Of a stretch of 50,169 bases of DNA, positions 30,122 through 36,832 are shown in pieces; position 1 is the stretch's first letter; each line of letters opens with the position of its first letter. The DNA comes from a virus. The stretch is taken from IMG/VR virus record IMGVR_UViG_3300035703_000134, positions 1 through 50,169 of that record; one strand, 5' to 3'. Made by a program: the position numbers and the translations under genes. Under the pieces are notes generated by a model. The model ran no database searches and was not told where the DNA came from. It saw only the letters and a program-made list of their open reading frames with translations.

Positions 30122-30490
30122 ATGAGCAAGCACGCCGGCCAACTGGTCGCACTGACATTCCTGGGCCGCGATCTGGCCCACCGCGCGCACCTGCAGACCG
30201 ACAGCTACGCCGAGCACATGGCGCTGGGTGAGTTCTACGAGGGTCTGATCCCGCTGGTCGACTCATTCGCCGAGGCCTACCAGGGTCGCTACAACGAGCG
30301 ACTGGAAATTCCCCTGATGGACAACGAATTCGAGGGCGAGATCGCCGACGTGCTCGAGCAGCAAATGGCGTGGGTCGAAGACCACCGCGAGAAGATCTGC
30401 CCGCGCACTGAGAGCGCGCTGCACAACGAGATCGACTCAATCGTGCACTTGTACCAGTCAACGCTGTACAAGCTGCGGTTCCTCGCGTAA
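30122..30490 (+). CDS. DUF5856 family protein (ferritin-like fold)
   Basis: The 122-residue helical protein has the DUF5856 pattern LAHRAHLQTDSYAEHMAL, then LIPLVDSFAEAYQGRYNERL. The helix bundle with conserved His/Glu/Asp residues resembles Dps/ferritin-like proteins. It occurs in many phages, commonly near structural genes; the biochemical role is unknown. It follows the portal with GGAG upstream of the ATG. Confidence 0.8.
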   Translation: MSKHAGQLVALTFLGRDLAHRAHLQTDSYAEHMALGEFYEGLIPLVDSFAEAYQGRYNERLEIPLMDNEFEGEIADVLEQQMAWVEDHREKICPRTESALHNEIDSIVHLYQSTLYKLRFLA

Positions 30491-30514
30491 CGCCAGCGTA
30501 CAAACGCAACCCTG

Positions 30515-30544
30515 TTGCGCTACTACGTGCTGCAGGGATAGAAT
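30515..30544 (+). promoter_or_regulatory. Second late promoter cassette
   Basis: TTGCGC (30515-30520) and TAGAAT (30539-30544), spacer 18. The transcribed start CTTCGCGGGCGCAGTGCGCC matches the leader at 48056 in 16 of 20 positions and, less closely, that at 24937. A strong terminator follows at 30580, before the next start codon. Confidence 0.6.
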
Positions 30545-30579
30545 CTTCGCGGGCGCAGTGCGCCCTGAATTTGCCAACA

Positions 30580-30603
30580 GGCCCGCCAAAAGCGGGCCTT
30601 TTT
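30580..30603 (+). terminator. Terminator after the second late promoter
   Basis: GGCCCGC (30580-30586) pairs with GCGGGCC (30592-30598) around loop CAAAA and is followed by TTTTT: a textbook intrinsic terminator, sitting between promoter and gene. Confidence 0.85.
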
Positions 30604-30609
30604 CATTCC

Positions 30610-30813
30610 ATGATCGATTTCACCTCCGCCTCGTGGCACCAACTGCGCAAGTGGGCTGAAGAGCAGCTGCGCAAGGCCCGCGAGAAGAACGACGCTGTCG
30701 GCCTTTCGGACGCCGACACCGCCGCATTGCGGGGTGAGATCAGGTTGCTGAAAAGATTTCTCGACCTGCCCAACGCGGCAGCTCGGGGTGTGGTGGTTGA
30801 GCCGGACGAATAA
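30610..30813 (+). CDS. Small conserved phage protein, 67 aa
   Basis: Starts at an ATG seven bases after the terminator with no Shine-Dalgarno in between. Mostly helical (MIDFTSASWHQLRKWAEEQL, then ADTAALRGEIRLLKRFLDLP). Similar short proteins are frequent near portal and scaffold genes in podoviruses (from memory). Function unknown. An in-frame extension upstream exists but would cross the terminator. Confidence 0.65.
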   Translation: MIDFTSASWHQLRKWAEEQLRKAREKNDAVGLSDADTAALRGEIRLLKRFLDLPNAAARGVVVEPDE

Positions 30814-30834
30814 TCCCGCGCAGCCGTGTGAGTG

Positions 30835-30861
30835 AGCCGCCTTAGGGCGGCTTTTGTTTTT
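30835..30861 (+). terminator. Terminator before the scaffold gene
   Basis: AGCCGCC (30835-30841) and GGCGGCT (30846-30852) form a seven-pair stem followed by TTTGTTTTT. The ribosome binding site of the scaffold gene (GGAGAG) begins right after it. Confidence 0.8.
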
Positions 30862-30871
30862 GGAGAGCAAC

Positions 30872-31783
30872 GTGGACCCTGACAATCTGTCTCAGGAGGA
30901 GGCACTGCAGGTTTGGAACGAAGAGGCTGCAAAGCTCGACGCCGGCGACCCGTCGCCCGCGCCTGAGGTCTCAGCCGCTGCCGCGGAACAACCGCCGCAG
31001 ACCGAAAGCGAGCCCGAACCGCAAGCCGCTCAACCCGAGCAGCCCGAGGATCCACTGGCTGGTCTTCCCGAGATCGTGAGGGCGAAACTCGCCGAGATCG
31101 ATCAACTGAAGCAGGCCAATGCTCAACTGCTGCACCACGTCAAAACGACCGAAGGTCGCGTGGCTGCTATGCAGCGAGAGGCTGATTTGGCCCGTCGGGC
31201 AGCGACCCAGGTCGCACCGCAAGACGCGCCGTCCCAAGGCCAGATCGCTGATGCCGCCAAAAGCCCCGAGGAGTGGGAGCAGCTCAAGCAGGATTTCCCT
31301 GAGTGGGCCAGTGCAATCGACAAGAAGCTGACCGCCGAGCTCTCTCGGCTGAAGGCACCCACCGCTGGACTGTCACCCGAACAGGTGCAGGCCATGGTGG
31401 CCGAGCAGGTTGCACAGACCAAGGCCGAGATGGCAGCCGCCATCGAGGAGGCGCGCGTCGAGGGCAAGTACGAGAACTGGCGTGACACGGTGAACTCACC
31501 GGAATTCGCGCAGTGGTTCGCCGTGCAGGCCCCTGAGGTTCGCACCCTGGCCGCAAGCAGTGCGGCGCGTGACGCCATTCGCATGTTGGACCTGTACCAC
31601 CAAGCGAAGGCCAAACCCGCTGCGGAAATCAAGCAAGAGCGCGGAGCACGTCTCGCTGCAGCCGCGACGACTCGACCCGGCCAGACACCGCCGCCACGCA
31701 CCGTGGACGACATGTCGCCGGAAGAGCTCTGGAACTACGAAGCCGCAAAGCGCGAGAAGACACGAGCGCAGCGCGGCTACTGA
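30872..31783 (+). CDS. Scaffolding protein (probable)
   Basis: The GTG at 30872 follows GGAGAG; a TTG further upstream is unlikely because it lies within the terminator. The 303-residue protein has an acidic, Pro/Glu-rich N terminus (residues ~20-65), a long coiled coil (VRAKLAEIDQLKQANAQLLH), another helical segment near residues 150-210, and a charged, Pro-containing C terminus (NYEAAKREKTRAQRGY). Composition and position immediately before the major capsid gene fit a podovirus scaffold; no catalytic motif is seen. Confidence 0.8.
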   Translation: MDPDNLSQEEALQVWNEEAAKLDAGDPSPAPEVSAAAAEQPPQTESEPEPQAAQPEQPEDPLAGLPEIVRAKLAEIDQLKQANAQLLHHVKTTEGRVAAMQREADLARRAATQVAPQDAPSQGQIADAAKSPEEWEQLKQDFPEWASAIDKKLTAELSRLKAPTAGLSPEQVQAMVAEQVAQTKAEMAAAIEEARVEGKYENWRDTVNSPEFAQWFAVQAPEVRTLAASSAARDAIRMLDLYHQAKAKPAAEIKQERGARLAAAATTRPGQTPPPRTVDDMSPEELWNYEAAKREKTRAQRGY

Positions 31784-31806
31784 CCAACATCTGAAAGGAC
31801 CTCAAA

Positions 31807-32865
31807 ATGGCCATCCAAAATTACGGCACCGTTGCATCGCGGAATCTGATCCGCGCTGCACAAGGCATGCTCGAGCATGCTCAACCCATCACCGTTCTCG
31901 GTGACTTCGGCACCCAGCGCGAGATGCCGCAGAACTCGACGGACACCCTGGTGTTCCGTCGTACGCTGCCCTTCGGCGCTTCCACCACCGGCACCACGAT
32001 CGAAGGCTCTTCGCGCTACGTCGGCACCCCCGACATCGTCGCGTCGAACTTTGTGCTGGCTGAGGGCGTCACGCCCAACAGCAACACCATCTCGTTCCAG
32101 GACGTGTCGGTGCAGCTGCAGCAGTACGGTGTGCTGTTCAAGTACAGCTCGAAGGTCGAGCAGCTGTACGAAGACGACATCCCCGGCGAGATGGTCAAGC
32201 TGACCGGCGAGACCCTGGCCGAAGTGATGGAGATGGTGCGCTACGGCGTGCTGAAGGCCGGATCCACCGTGATCTACGCCAACGGCTCCAGCCGCTCGGG
32301 CATCAACACCGCGATCGGCCTGAACGCCCTGCGCAAGGCCGCTCGTACCCTCGAGTCCAACCGCTCGCGTCGCGTGACCTCGCGTCTGGCCCCTGGCGTG
32401 AACTTCGCCACCCGTGCCGTGCAGCCCGCGTTCATCGTGTTCTGCCACACGGACGCCGTGTCCGACGTGCGTAATCTGCCGGGCTTCACCCGCGTGGAAG
32501 AGTACGGCTCGTACAAGCCCATCCACGATCGCGAGATCGGTGCATGCGAAGACTTCCGCTTCATCAGCTCCCCGCTGCTGAAGTCCTTCGCCGGTGCCGG
32601 CTCCAGCACGCTGAACAGCATGCTGTCGGTGGGCGGCTCGAACGTCGACGTGTACCCCTTCATCATCATCGGTGAAGACTGCTGGGGTCAGGTCGCGCTC
32701 AAGGGCATGTCGGCCATCAAGCCGATCGTGCTCAAGGCCAGCCAGACCAACCACGCCAACCCGCTGGGCCAGTTCGGCTACGTGGGCGCGTCTACGTGGT
32801 TCGCCACCGTGCGCTTGAACGACGCCTTCATGGCTCGCATCGAGGCCGGTGTGACCGCTCTGTGA
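31807..32865 (+). CDS. Major capsid protein (N4-gp56 family)
   Basis: The 352-residue protein has the N4-gp56 hallmarks: a FGTQREMPQNSTDTLVFRR strand, an AEGVTPNSNTISFQDVSVQL segment, an E-loop-like QQYGVLFKYSSKVEQLYEDD and RYGVLKAGSTVIYANG, then the P-domain with a DVRNLPGF region and a conserved EYGSYKP segment. It forms the HK97-fold icosahedral shell. GAAAGGACC precedes the ATG. A strong hairpin lies just downstream. Confidence 0.92.
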   Translation: MAIQNYGTVASRNLIRAAQGMLEHAQPITVLGDFGTQREMPQNSTDTLVFRRTLPFGASTTGTTIEGSSRYVGTPDIVASNFVLAEGVTPNSNTISFQDVSVQLQQYGVLFKYSSKVEQLYEDDIPGEMVKLTGETLAEVMEMVRYGVLKAGSTVIYANGSSRSGINTAIGLNALRKAARTLESNRSRRVTSRLAPGVNFATRAVQPAFIVFCHTDAVSDVRNLPGFTRVEEYGSYKPIHDREIGACEDFRFISSPLLKSFAGAGSSTLNSMLSVGGSNVDVYPFIIIGEDCWGQVALKGMSAIKPIVLKASQTNHANPLGQFGYVGASTWFATVRLNDAFMARIEAGVTAL

Positions 32866-32871
32866 TGAATA

Positions 32872-32891
32872 GGGCCGGGGAAACCCGGCCC
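32872..32891 (+). other. Strong hairpin after the capsid gene
   Basis: GGGCCGGG and CCCGGCCC form a perfect eight-pair stem with a GAAA tetraloop, four bases after the capsid stop. There is no T run, so it more likely stabilises the 3' end of the capsid message or attenuates transcription than terminates it. Confidence 0.6.
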
Positions 32892-32913
32892 ATCAACCTG
32901 AAAGGATCACACC

Positions 32914-33099
32914 ATGCCCGCTGAAAGCGTATCGCAACGCATCGCCCATATCCCCGACGGCCTGACCGAACAAGAACTGCGCGCACTGCTCGCAGCTCTG
33001 GTCGACGGCCTGCAGGCGATCATGGCCAAACTCGACGCGGATTCCGGTGTCGGTGACACCAACTACGCCGCGACTCTCGCGCAATACATCACGGACTGA
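32914..33099 (+). CDS. Small virion-cluster protein, 61 aa
   Basis: A helical peptide (QRIAHIPDGLTEQELRALLA, then ALVDGLQAIMAKLDADSGVG) with GAAAGGATC upstream. Small helical proteins between the capsid and decoration genes may be head-stabilising or simply uncharacterised. No family recognised. Confidence 0.7.
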   Translation: MPAESVSQRIAHIPDGLTEQELRALLAALVDGLQAIMAKLDADSGVGDTNYAATLAQYITD

Positions 33100-33110
33100 A
33101 AGGAACCACC

Positions 33111-33551
33111 ATGTCCTACAACATCGAGCAGATCAACAGCGGCTTCGTGTCGCTGTCCGCCGCCGGCCTCGCCGAAGGCACCAACGCCAACACGTTCAAG
33201 ACCGTCAACACGCTGACGTACACCAACAACGGCGTGTTCAAGTCCAAGAACGCCACCGACAACCTCGCGTTCTCTGCCGGCCACACGGCGCTGGGCAATA
33301 GCCAAGCCTGCCTGTTCGGCATCTGGATCGACGGCTCGGGCAACATCACCACGTCGCAAGGCATGATCGTCGCCGCTGGCGATCCCTGCCCGGTGCCCAG
33401 CGCCCCGGCTGCCAACGTGACCCTGGTGGGCCTGCTGAAGGTCACGACCTCCGCGTCGGCCACCTTCACCCCCAACAGCACCGACCTGAGCGCGTCCGGC
33501 GTGACCGACGTGTTCAGCGACTGCATGCTGATGCCGGGCTCCGCCCAGTAA
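33111..33551 (+). CDS. Probable head decoration protein
   Basis: The 146-residue protein is beta-rich (FVSLSAAGLAEGTNANTFKT, then LTYTNNGVFKSKNATDNLAF) with Gly, Thr, Ser and Asn, no signal peptide and no membrane helix. Location directly after the capsid, composition and a predicted beta-barrel-like pattern suggest a decoration or head-stabilising protein. That role is inferred. GAAAGGAACC precedes the ATG. Confidence 0.65.
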   Translation: MSYNIEQINSGFVSLSAAGLAEGTNANTFKTVNTLTYTNNGVFKSKNATDNLAFSAGHTALGNSQACLFGIWIDGSGNITTSQGMIVAAGDPCPVPSAPAANVTLVGLLKVTTSASATFTPNSTDLSASGVTDVFSDCMLMPGSAQ

Positions 33552-33578
33552 GTTGCCATCCTCTCCTTCAAGAGGTTT

Positions 33579-33609
33579 CACGGGCCACCTTCGGGTGGCC
33601 CGTGCTTTT
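33579..33609 (+). terminator. Terminator after the head genes
   Basis: CACGGGCCACC (33579-33589) pairs with GGTGGCCCGTG (33594-33604), eleven pairs around a TTCG loop, followed by CTTTTG. A strong stop or attenuator that would lower expression of the tail genes relative to the head genes. Confidence 0.75.
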
Positions 33610-33646
33610 GGCACATCTGATTTCTAACCCCAACAGGAGAAAAGCG

Positions 33647-34069
33647 ATGGCAAGAAAAGAAGCTACCCCTGGCGTCGAGATCATCGATGACGCCCCGGTC
33701 GTGGAGACCGTGGCTGAGTCGACCGACTTTCGCGAGCTCGCGGCCAGCGAAGCGTTCATGAACGAATTCGTGACGGTGTTGGTACATGCCACCACCGATG
33801 AGAACCAAGCCCCGCACGTGATCGTCAACTGCAACGGCACGAACCAGCCGATCGTGCGTGGCTACCCGACGAAGGTGCGGCGCAAATACGTCGAAATCTT
33901 GGCTCGCATGAAAGAGACCAAGTACACGCAGTACACGCCCAACCCGGCCGCACCGGACGTCACCGAGATGCGCGCTCGCCACGGGCTGGCCTACCCCTTC
34001 GATCTGGTCGATGACGCCAACCCGAAGGGCCGTGCGTGGCTGCAGAACGTGTTGGCCGAGCCCGCCTGA
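33647..34069 (+). CDS. Hypothetical virion-associated protein, 140 aa
   Basis: From the ATG at 33647 (AGGAGAAAAGCG upstream), with a low-complexity acidic N terminus (VVETVAESTDFRELAASEAF) and a conserved-looking IVNCNGTNQPIVRGYPTKVR segment, then a helical C terminus. It is seen in podovirus head-to-tail regions (from memory) but has no assigned role. No membrane or signal segment. Confidence 0.7.
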   Translation: MARKEATPGVEIIDDAPVVETVAESTDFRELAASEAFMNEFVTVLVHATTDENQAPHVIVNCNGTNQPIVRGYPTKVRRKYVEILARMKETKYTQYTPNPAAPDVTEMRARHGLAYPFDLVDDANPKGRAWLQNVLAEPA

Positions 34070-34083
34070 TCAGGAGCACCTGA

Positions 34084-34776
34084 GTGAACTTCCTTCAGCT
34101 CATCAACCGCGCGCGGGTGGAGTGTGGCGCCTCGGGCGCCAGCACTCCGCTGCCGACGGCGCAGGGCCTGACCGGCGAATCCGCGCGGTTCGCCAGCTGG
34201 GTCAACAGCGCCTGGGTTGATGTGCAGACGGCGAAGGAAGACTGGCAGTGGATGCGCGAGCCCTTCCAGTTCAACACCGTCACTCAGCAGCAGGTCTACA
34301 CCGCCGCCCAGGCGGGAGTGGGCAGCACGTTCGGCAACTGGAAGCGGGACAGCTTCCGCTGCTCGTCGGTCGGACAGAACTATCGCGACGAGCAGCTGCT
34401 GAATTACATGGACTTCACGACGTTCCGCAACCTGTACCAGTACGGGAACATGCGGACGACCTACGCCCGTCCGGTGGTGGTCTCGATCACGCCGGACAAG
34501 GATCTGGCCTTCGGCTCGATCCCGGACCAGCCCTACGTGATCGTCGGCGAGTACTACGTCAAGCCGACCGAGTTCTCGGCCGACACCGACGCACCGTCTC
34601 CGTACTTCCCGGACCGGTTCCACATGATGATCGTGTACCGGGCAATGATGTTCTACGGCGGCTACGAGGCTGCGCCCGAGGTCTACGCACGCGGCGAGAC
34701 CGAATTCAAGCGGCTGATGAATCGACTCGACATCGACCAGCTGCCCACCACCGTGAGCGGGCCACCCCTGGCTTGA
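34084..34776 (+). CDS. Head-to-tail adaptor-like protein
   Basis: The 230-residue protein starts at a GTG (GGAGC upstream). Features: an N-terminal helix (MNFLQLINRARVECGASGAS), then WVNSAWVDVQTAKEDWQWMR, a segment typical of P22 gp4-like and other podovirus adaptor or tail-completion proteins, and a helical tail (RFHMMIVYRAMMFYGGYEAA, KRLMNRLD). It probably bridges portal and tail. Family match is moderate, position strong. Confidence 0.7.
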   Translation: MNFLQLINRARVECGASGASTPLPTAQGLTGESARFASWVNSAWVDVQTAKEDWQWMREPFQFNTVTQQQVYTAAQAGVGSTFGNWKRDSFRCSSVGQNYRDEQLLNYMDFTTFRNLYQYGNMRTTYARPVVVSITPDKDLAFGSIPDQPYVIVGEYYVKPTEFSADTDAPSPYFPDRFHMMIVYRAMMFYGGYEAAPEVYARGETEFKRLMNRLDIDQLPTTVSGPPLA

Positions 34777-34786
34777 AGGAGCCGAC

Positions 34787-36832
34787 GTGCCGCTCAAGAC
34801 GCCGCCCGTTCAATACGACCTGATCCGACTGGCCGGAGGCCTGGATCAAGTCACCCCGACGCTTTCGCTGCCCCCGGGCTACGTGCGTCGCGCGGCGAAC
34901 TTCGAGTGCTCGATCACGGGCGGCTACTCCCGCGTCGGGGGCTACGAACGGTTCGATGGCCGGCCGAGTCCTTCGGCGGCGGTCTACAACCTGCTGGACT
35001 GCACTCTGACCGGCGCAGTCGCCGTTGGCGACACGATCACCGGGCAGACGTCTGCGGCGACCGCAAAGGTCATTGCGCTGGCAAGCGGCAACGTGATCGT
35101 CACCCGCGAGGTCGGCGTGCTGCTGACCGGCGAGGGCATCCGCGTTGGCGCGACACCCGTCGGCACGATCGACGAGGTGGTCGGCGTATCAGCCGACGGC
35201 CTGCTGGATGCGACCTACAAGGCGCTGGCCGCCAACGAGTACCGGTCTTCGATCCAGGCGGTGCCGGGCACCGGCTCGATCCTGGGCGTGGCCTTCTACA
35301 ACGGCAAGGTCTACGCGTGGCGTGCGAACGCGGGCAACACCGCGGTTGACATGTACGTCTCTGGCACAAGCGGCTGGACCAAGATCAACTTCCAGAAGGA
35401 GCTGCCGTTCAATATGGGCAGCTCTGCAATCACTGTTGGCCAGACGGTCACCGGCGCCACGAGCGGCGCCACCGGCGTCGTGTCGCGGGTGGTCATTGAG
35501 GACGGCGCCTGGAGCTCGGGCGACGCCCAGGGTCGGCTGATCCTCTCGAGCACGACCGGCACCTTCCAGAACGCAGAGAACTTGCAGGTCTCTGCGGTCA
35601 ACCGTGCGGTGTGCGCGGGCGCAGCCACTCAGATCTCCTTTGCCCTGGGCGGTCGGTTCGAGACCGTCATCGCCAACTTCGGCGGTGGCACGGCCAACTA
35701 CAGGCTCTACGGGTGCGACGGCGTCAATCGCGCGTTCGAGTTCGACGGCACGCTGCTGGTGCCGATCAACAGCACGATGCCGGTCGACACGCCCAAGCAC
35801 ATCGCTTTCCACAAGCAGCACCTGTTCTTGTCGTTCGGTGCGTCGCTGCAGTTCTCCGCGCTGGGAGATCCCTACCAGTGGAGCCCGATCCTGGGCGCTG
35901 GCGAACTGGCGATGAACGCCGAGATCACGAACCTGATCCCGCTGCCGGGCGACCAGTCTTCGGGCGCGCTGGGCGTGTACACCCGCAACGACACCTCGGT
36001 GCTGTACGGCACGAGCTCGGCCAACTTTGCACTGTCCACGTTCAACACCGGCACGGGCGCGATCCCGTACACCGCCCAGAACATGGACCAAGCGTACGTG
36101 CTGGACGATCGCGGCGTGATGACGCTGGGCACGTCGCTGAACTTCGGCAACTTCTTGCCGGCGTCGCTGACGATGAACATCCGGCCGTTCCTCGAGGTGC
36201 GCAAGAACCTCGCGACGGCCAGCGCGGTCAGCCGCGACAAGGGTCAGTACCGGGTGTTCTTCAGCGACGCCAACGCGCTGTACCTGACGATGTTGAACGG
36301 GAAGCTGCTGGGCTCGATGCCAGTGCAGTTCACCAACCCGGTCACCTGCGCGTGCGAGGGCGAGGATACCGACGGAAACGCCGCGACGTTCTTCGGATCT
36401 ACCAACGGTTTCGTGTACCAGCTCGACGTAGGCACCAGCTTCGACGGGCAGCCAATTCCGGCCAACCTGAACCTCGTCTACAACAGCACGCGCTCGCCGC
36501 GAGTGCTCAAGCGGTACCGCAAGGCAGCCGTCGAACTGACAGGCGACTCGTATGCCGAGATCGCCTTCGGCTACGACTTGGCCTACCGCAAGACTTCGCT
36601 GTCCCAGGCTGCTGACGAGACTTACGAGAACGATCTGCGGTCCGCCTACTGGGACAGCATGACCTGGGACAACTTCGTTTGGGATGGTGCGGACATCACG
36701 CCGTCTGAGATCGAGGTTGTGGGCACCGCCGAGAACATGGCGATCCGCATTTCCTCGGTGTCCGCGATTCTTCAGCCGTTCACGGTGAACAACATCATCG
36801 TGCATTACACAGTCCGCCGGGGCCTGCGATGA
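34787..36832 (+). CDS. Tail nozzle-like / DNA-stabilisation protein
   Basis: A 681-residue beta-rich protein from a GTG start (AAGGAG six bases upstream). It begins with VQYDLIRLAGGLDQVTPTLS and has repeated GYDGVNR- and FHKQHLFLSFG-type strands resembling a beta-propeller, as in P22 gp10-like packaged-DNA stabilisation or nozzle proteins. Internal paired segments (TGQTSAATAKVIAL and TGATSGATGVVSRV) look like a duplicated small domain near residues 85-145 and 220-280. Role inferred from size, order and fold-like pattern. Confidence 0.7.
   Translation: MPLKTPPVQYDLIRLAGGLDQVTPTLSLPPGYVRRAANFECSITGGYSRVGGYERFDGRPSPSAAVYNLLDCTLTGAVAVGDTITGQTSAATAKVIALASGNVIVTREVGVLLTGEGIRVGATPVGTIDEVVGVSADGLLDATYKALAANEYRSSIQAVPGTGSILGVAFYNGKVYAWRANAGNTAVDMYVSGTSGWTKINFQKELPFNMGSSAITVGQTVTGATSGATGVVSRVVIEDGAWSSGDAQGRLILSSTTGTFQNAENLQVSAVNRAVCAGAATQISFALGGRFETVIANFGGGTANYRLYGCDGVNRAFEFDGTLLVPINSTMPVDTPKHIAFHKQHLFLSFGASLQFSALGDPYQWSPILGAGELAMNAEITNLIPLPGDQSSGALGVYTRNDTSVLYGTSSANFALSTFNTGTGAIPYTAQNMDQAYVLDDRGVMTLGTSLNFGNFLPASLTMNIRPFLEVRKNLATASAVSRDKGQYRVFFSDANALYLTMLNGKLLGSMPVQFTNPVTCACEGEDTDGNAATFFGSTNGFVYQLDVGTSFDGQPIPANLNLVYNSTRSPRVLKRYRKAAVELTGDSYAEIAFGYDLAYRKTSLSQAADETYENDLRSAYWDSMTWDNFVWDGADITPSEIEVVGTAENMAIRISSVSAILQPFTVNNIIVHYTVRRGLR

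Noticed and set aside
27734-30217. 827-codon minus-strand frame opposite the portal
   Set aside because: Low-complexity shadow; the portal reading is supported by family motifs and operon context. The overlapping +2 frame (27757-30231) is a shadow too.
30854-30871. TTG start for the scaffold gene
   Set aside because: It lies in the T run of a terminator; the GTG at 30872 has a proper ribosome binding site.
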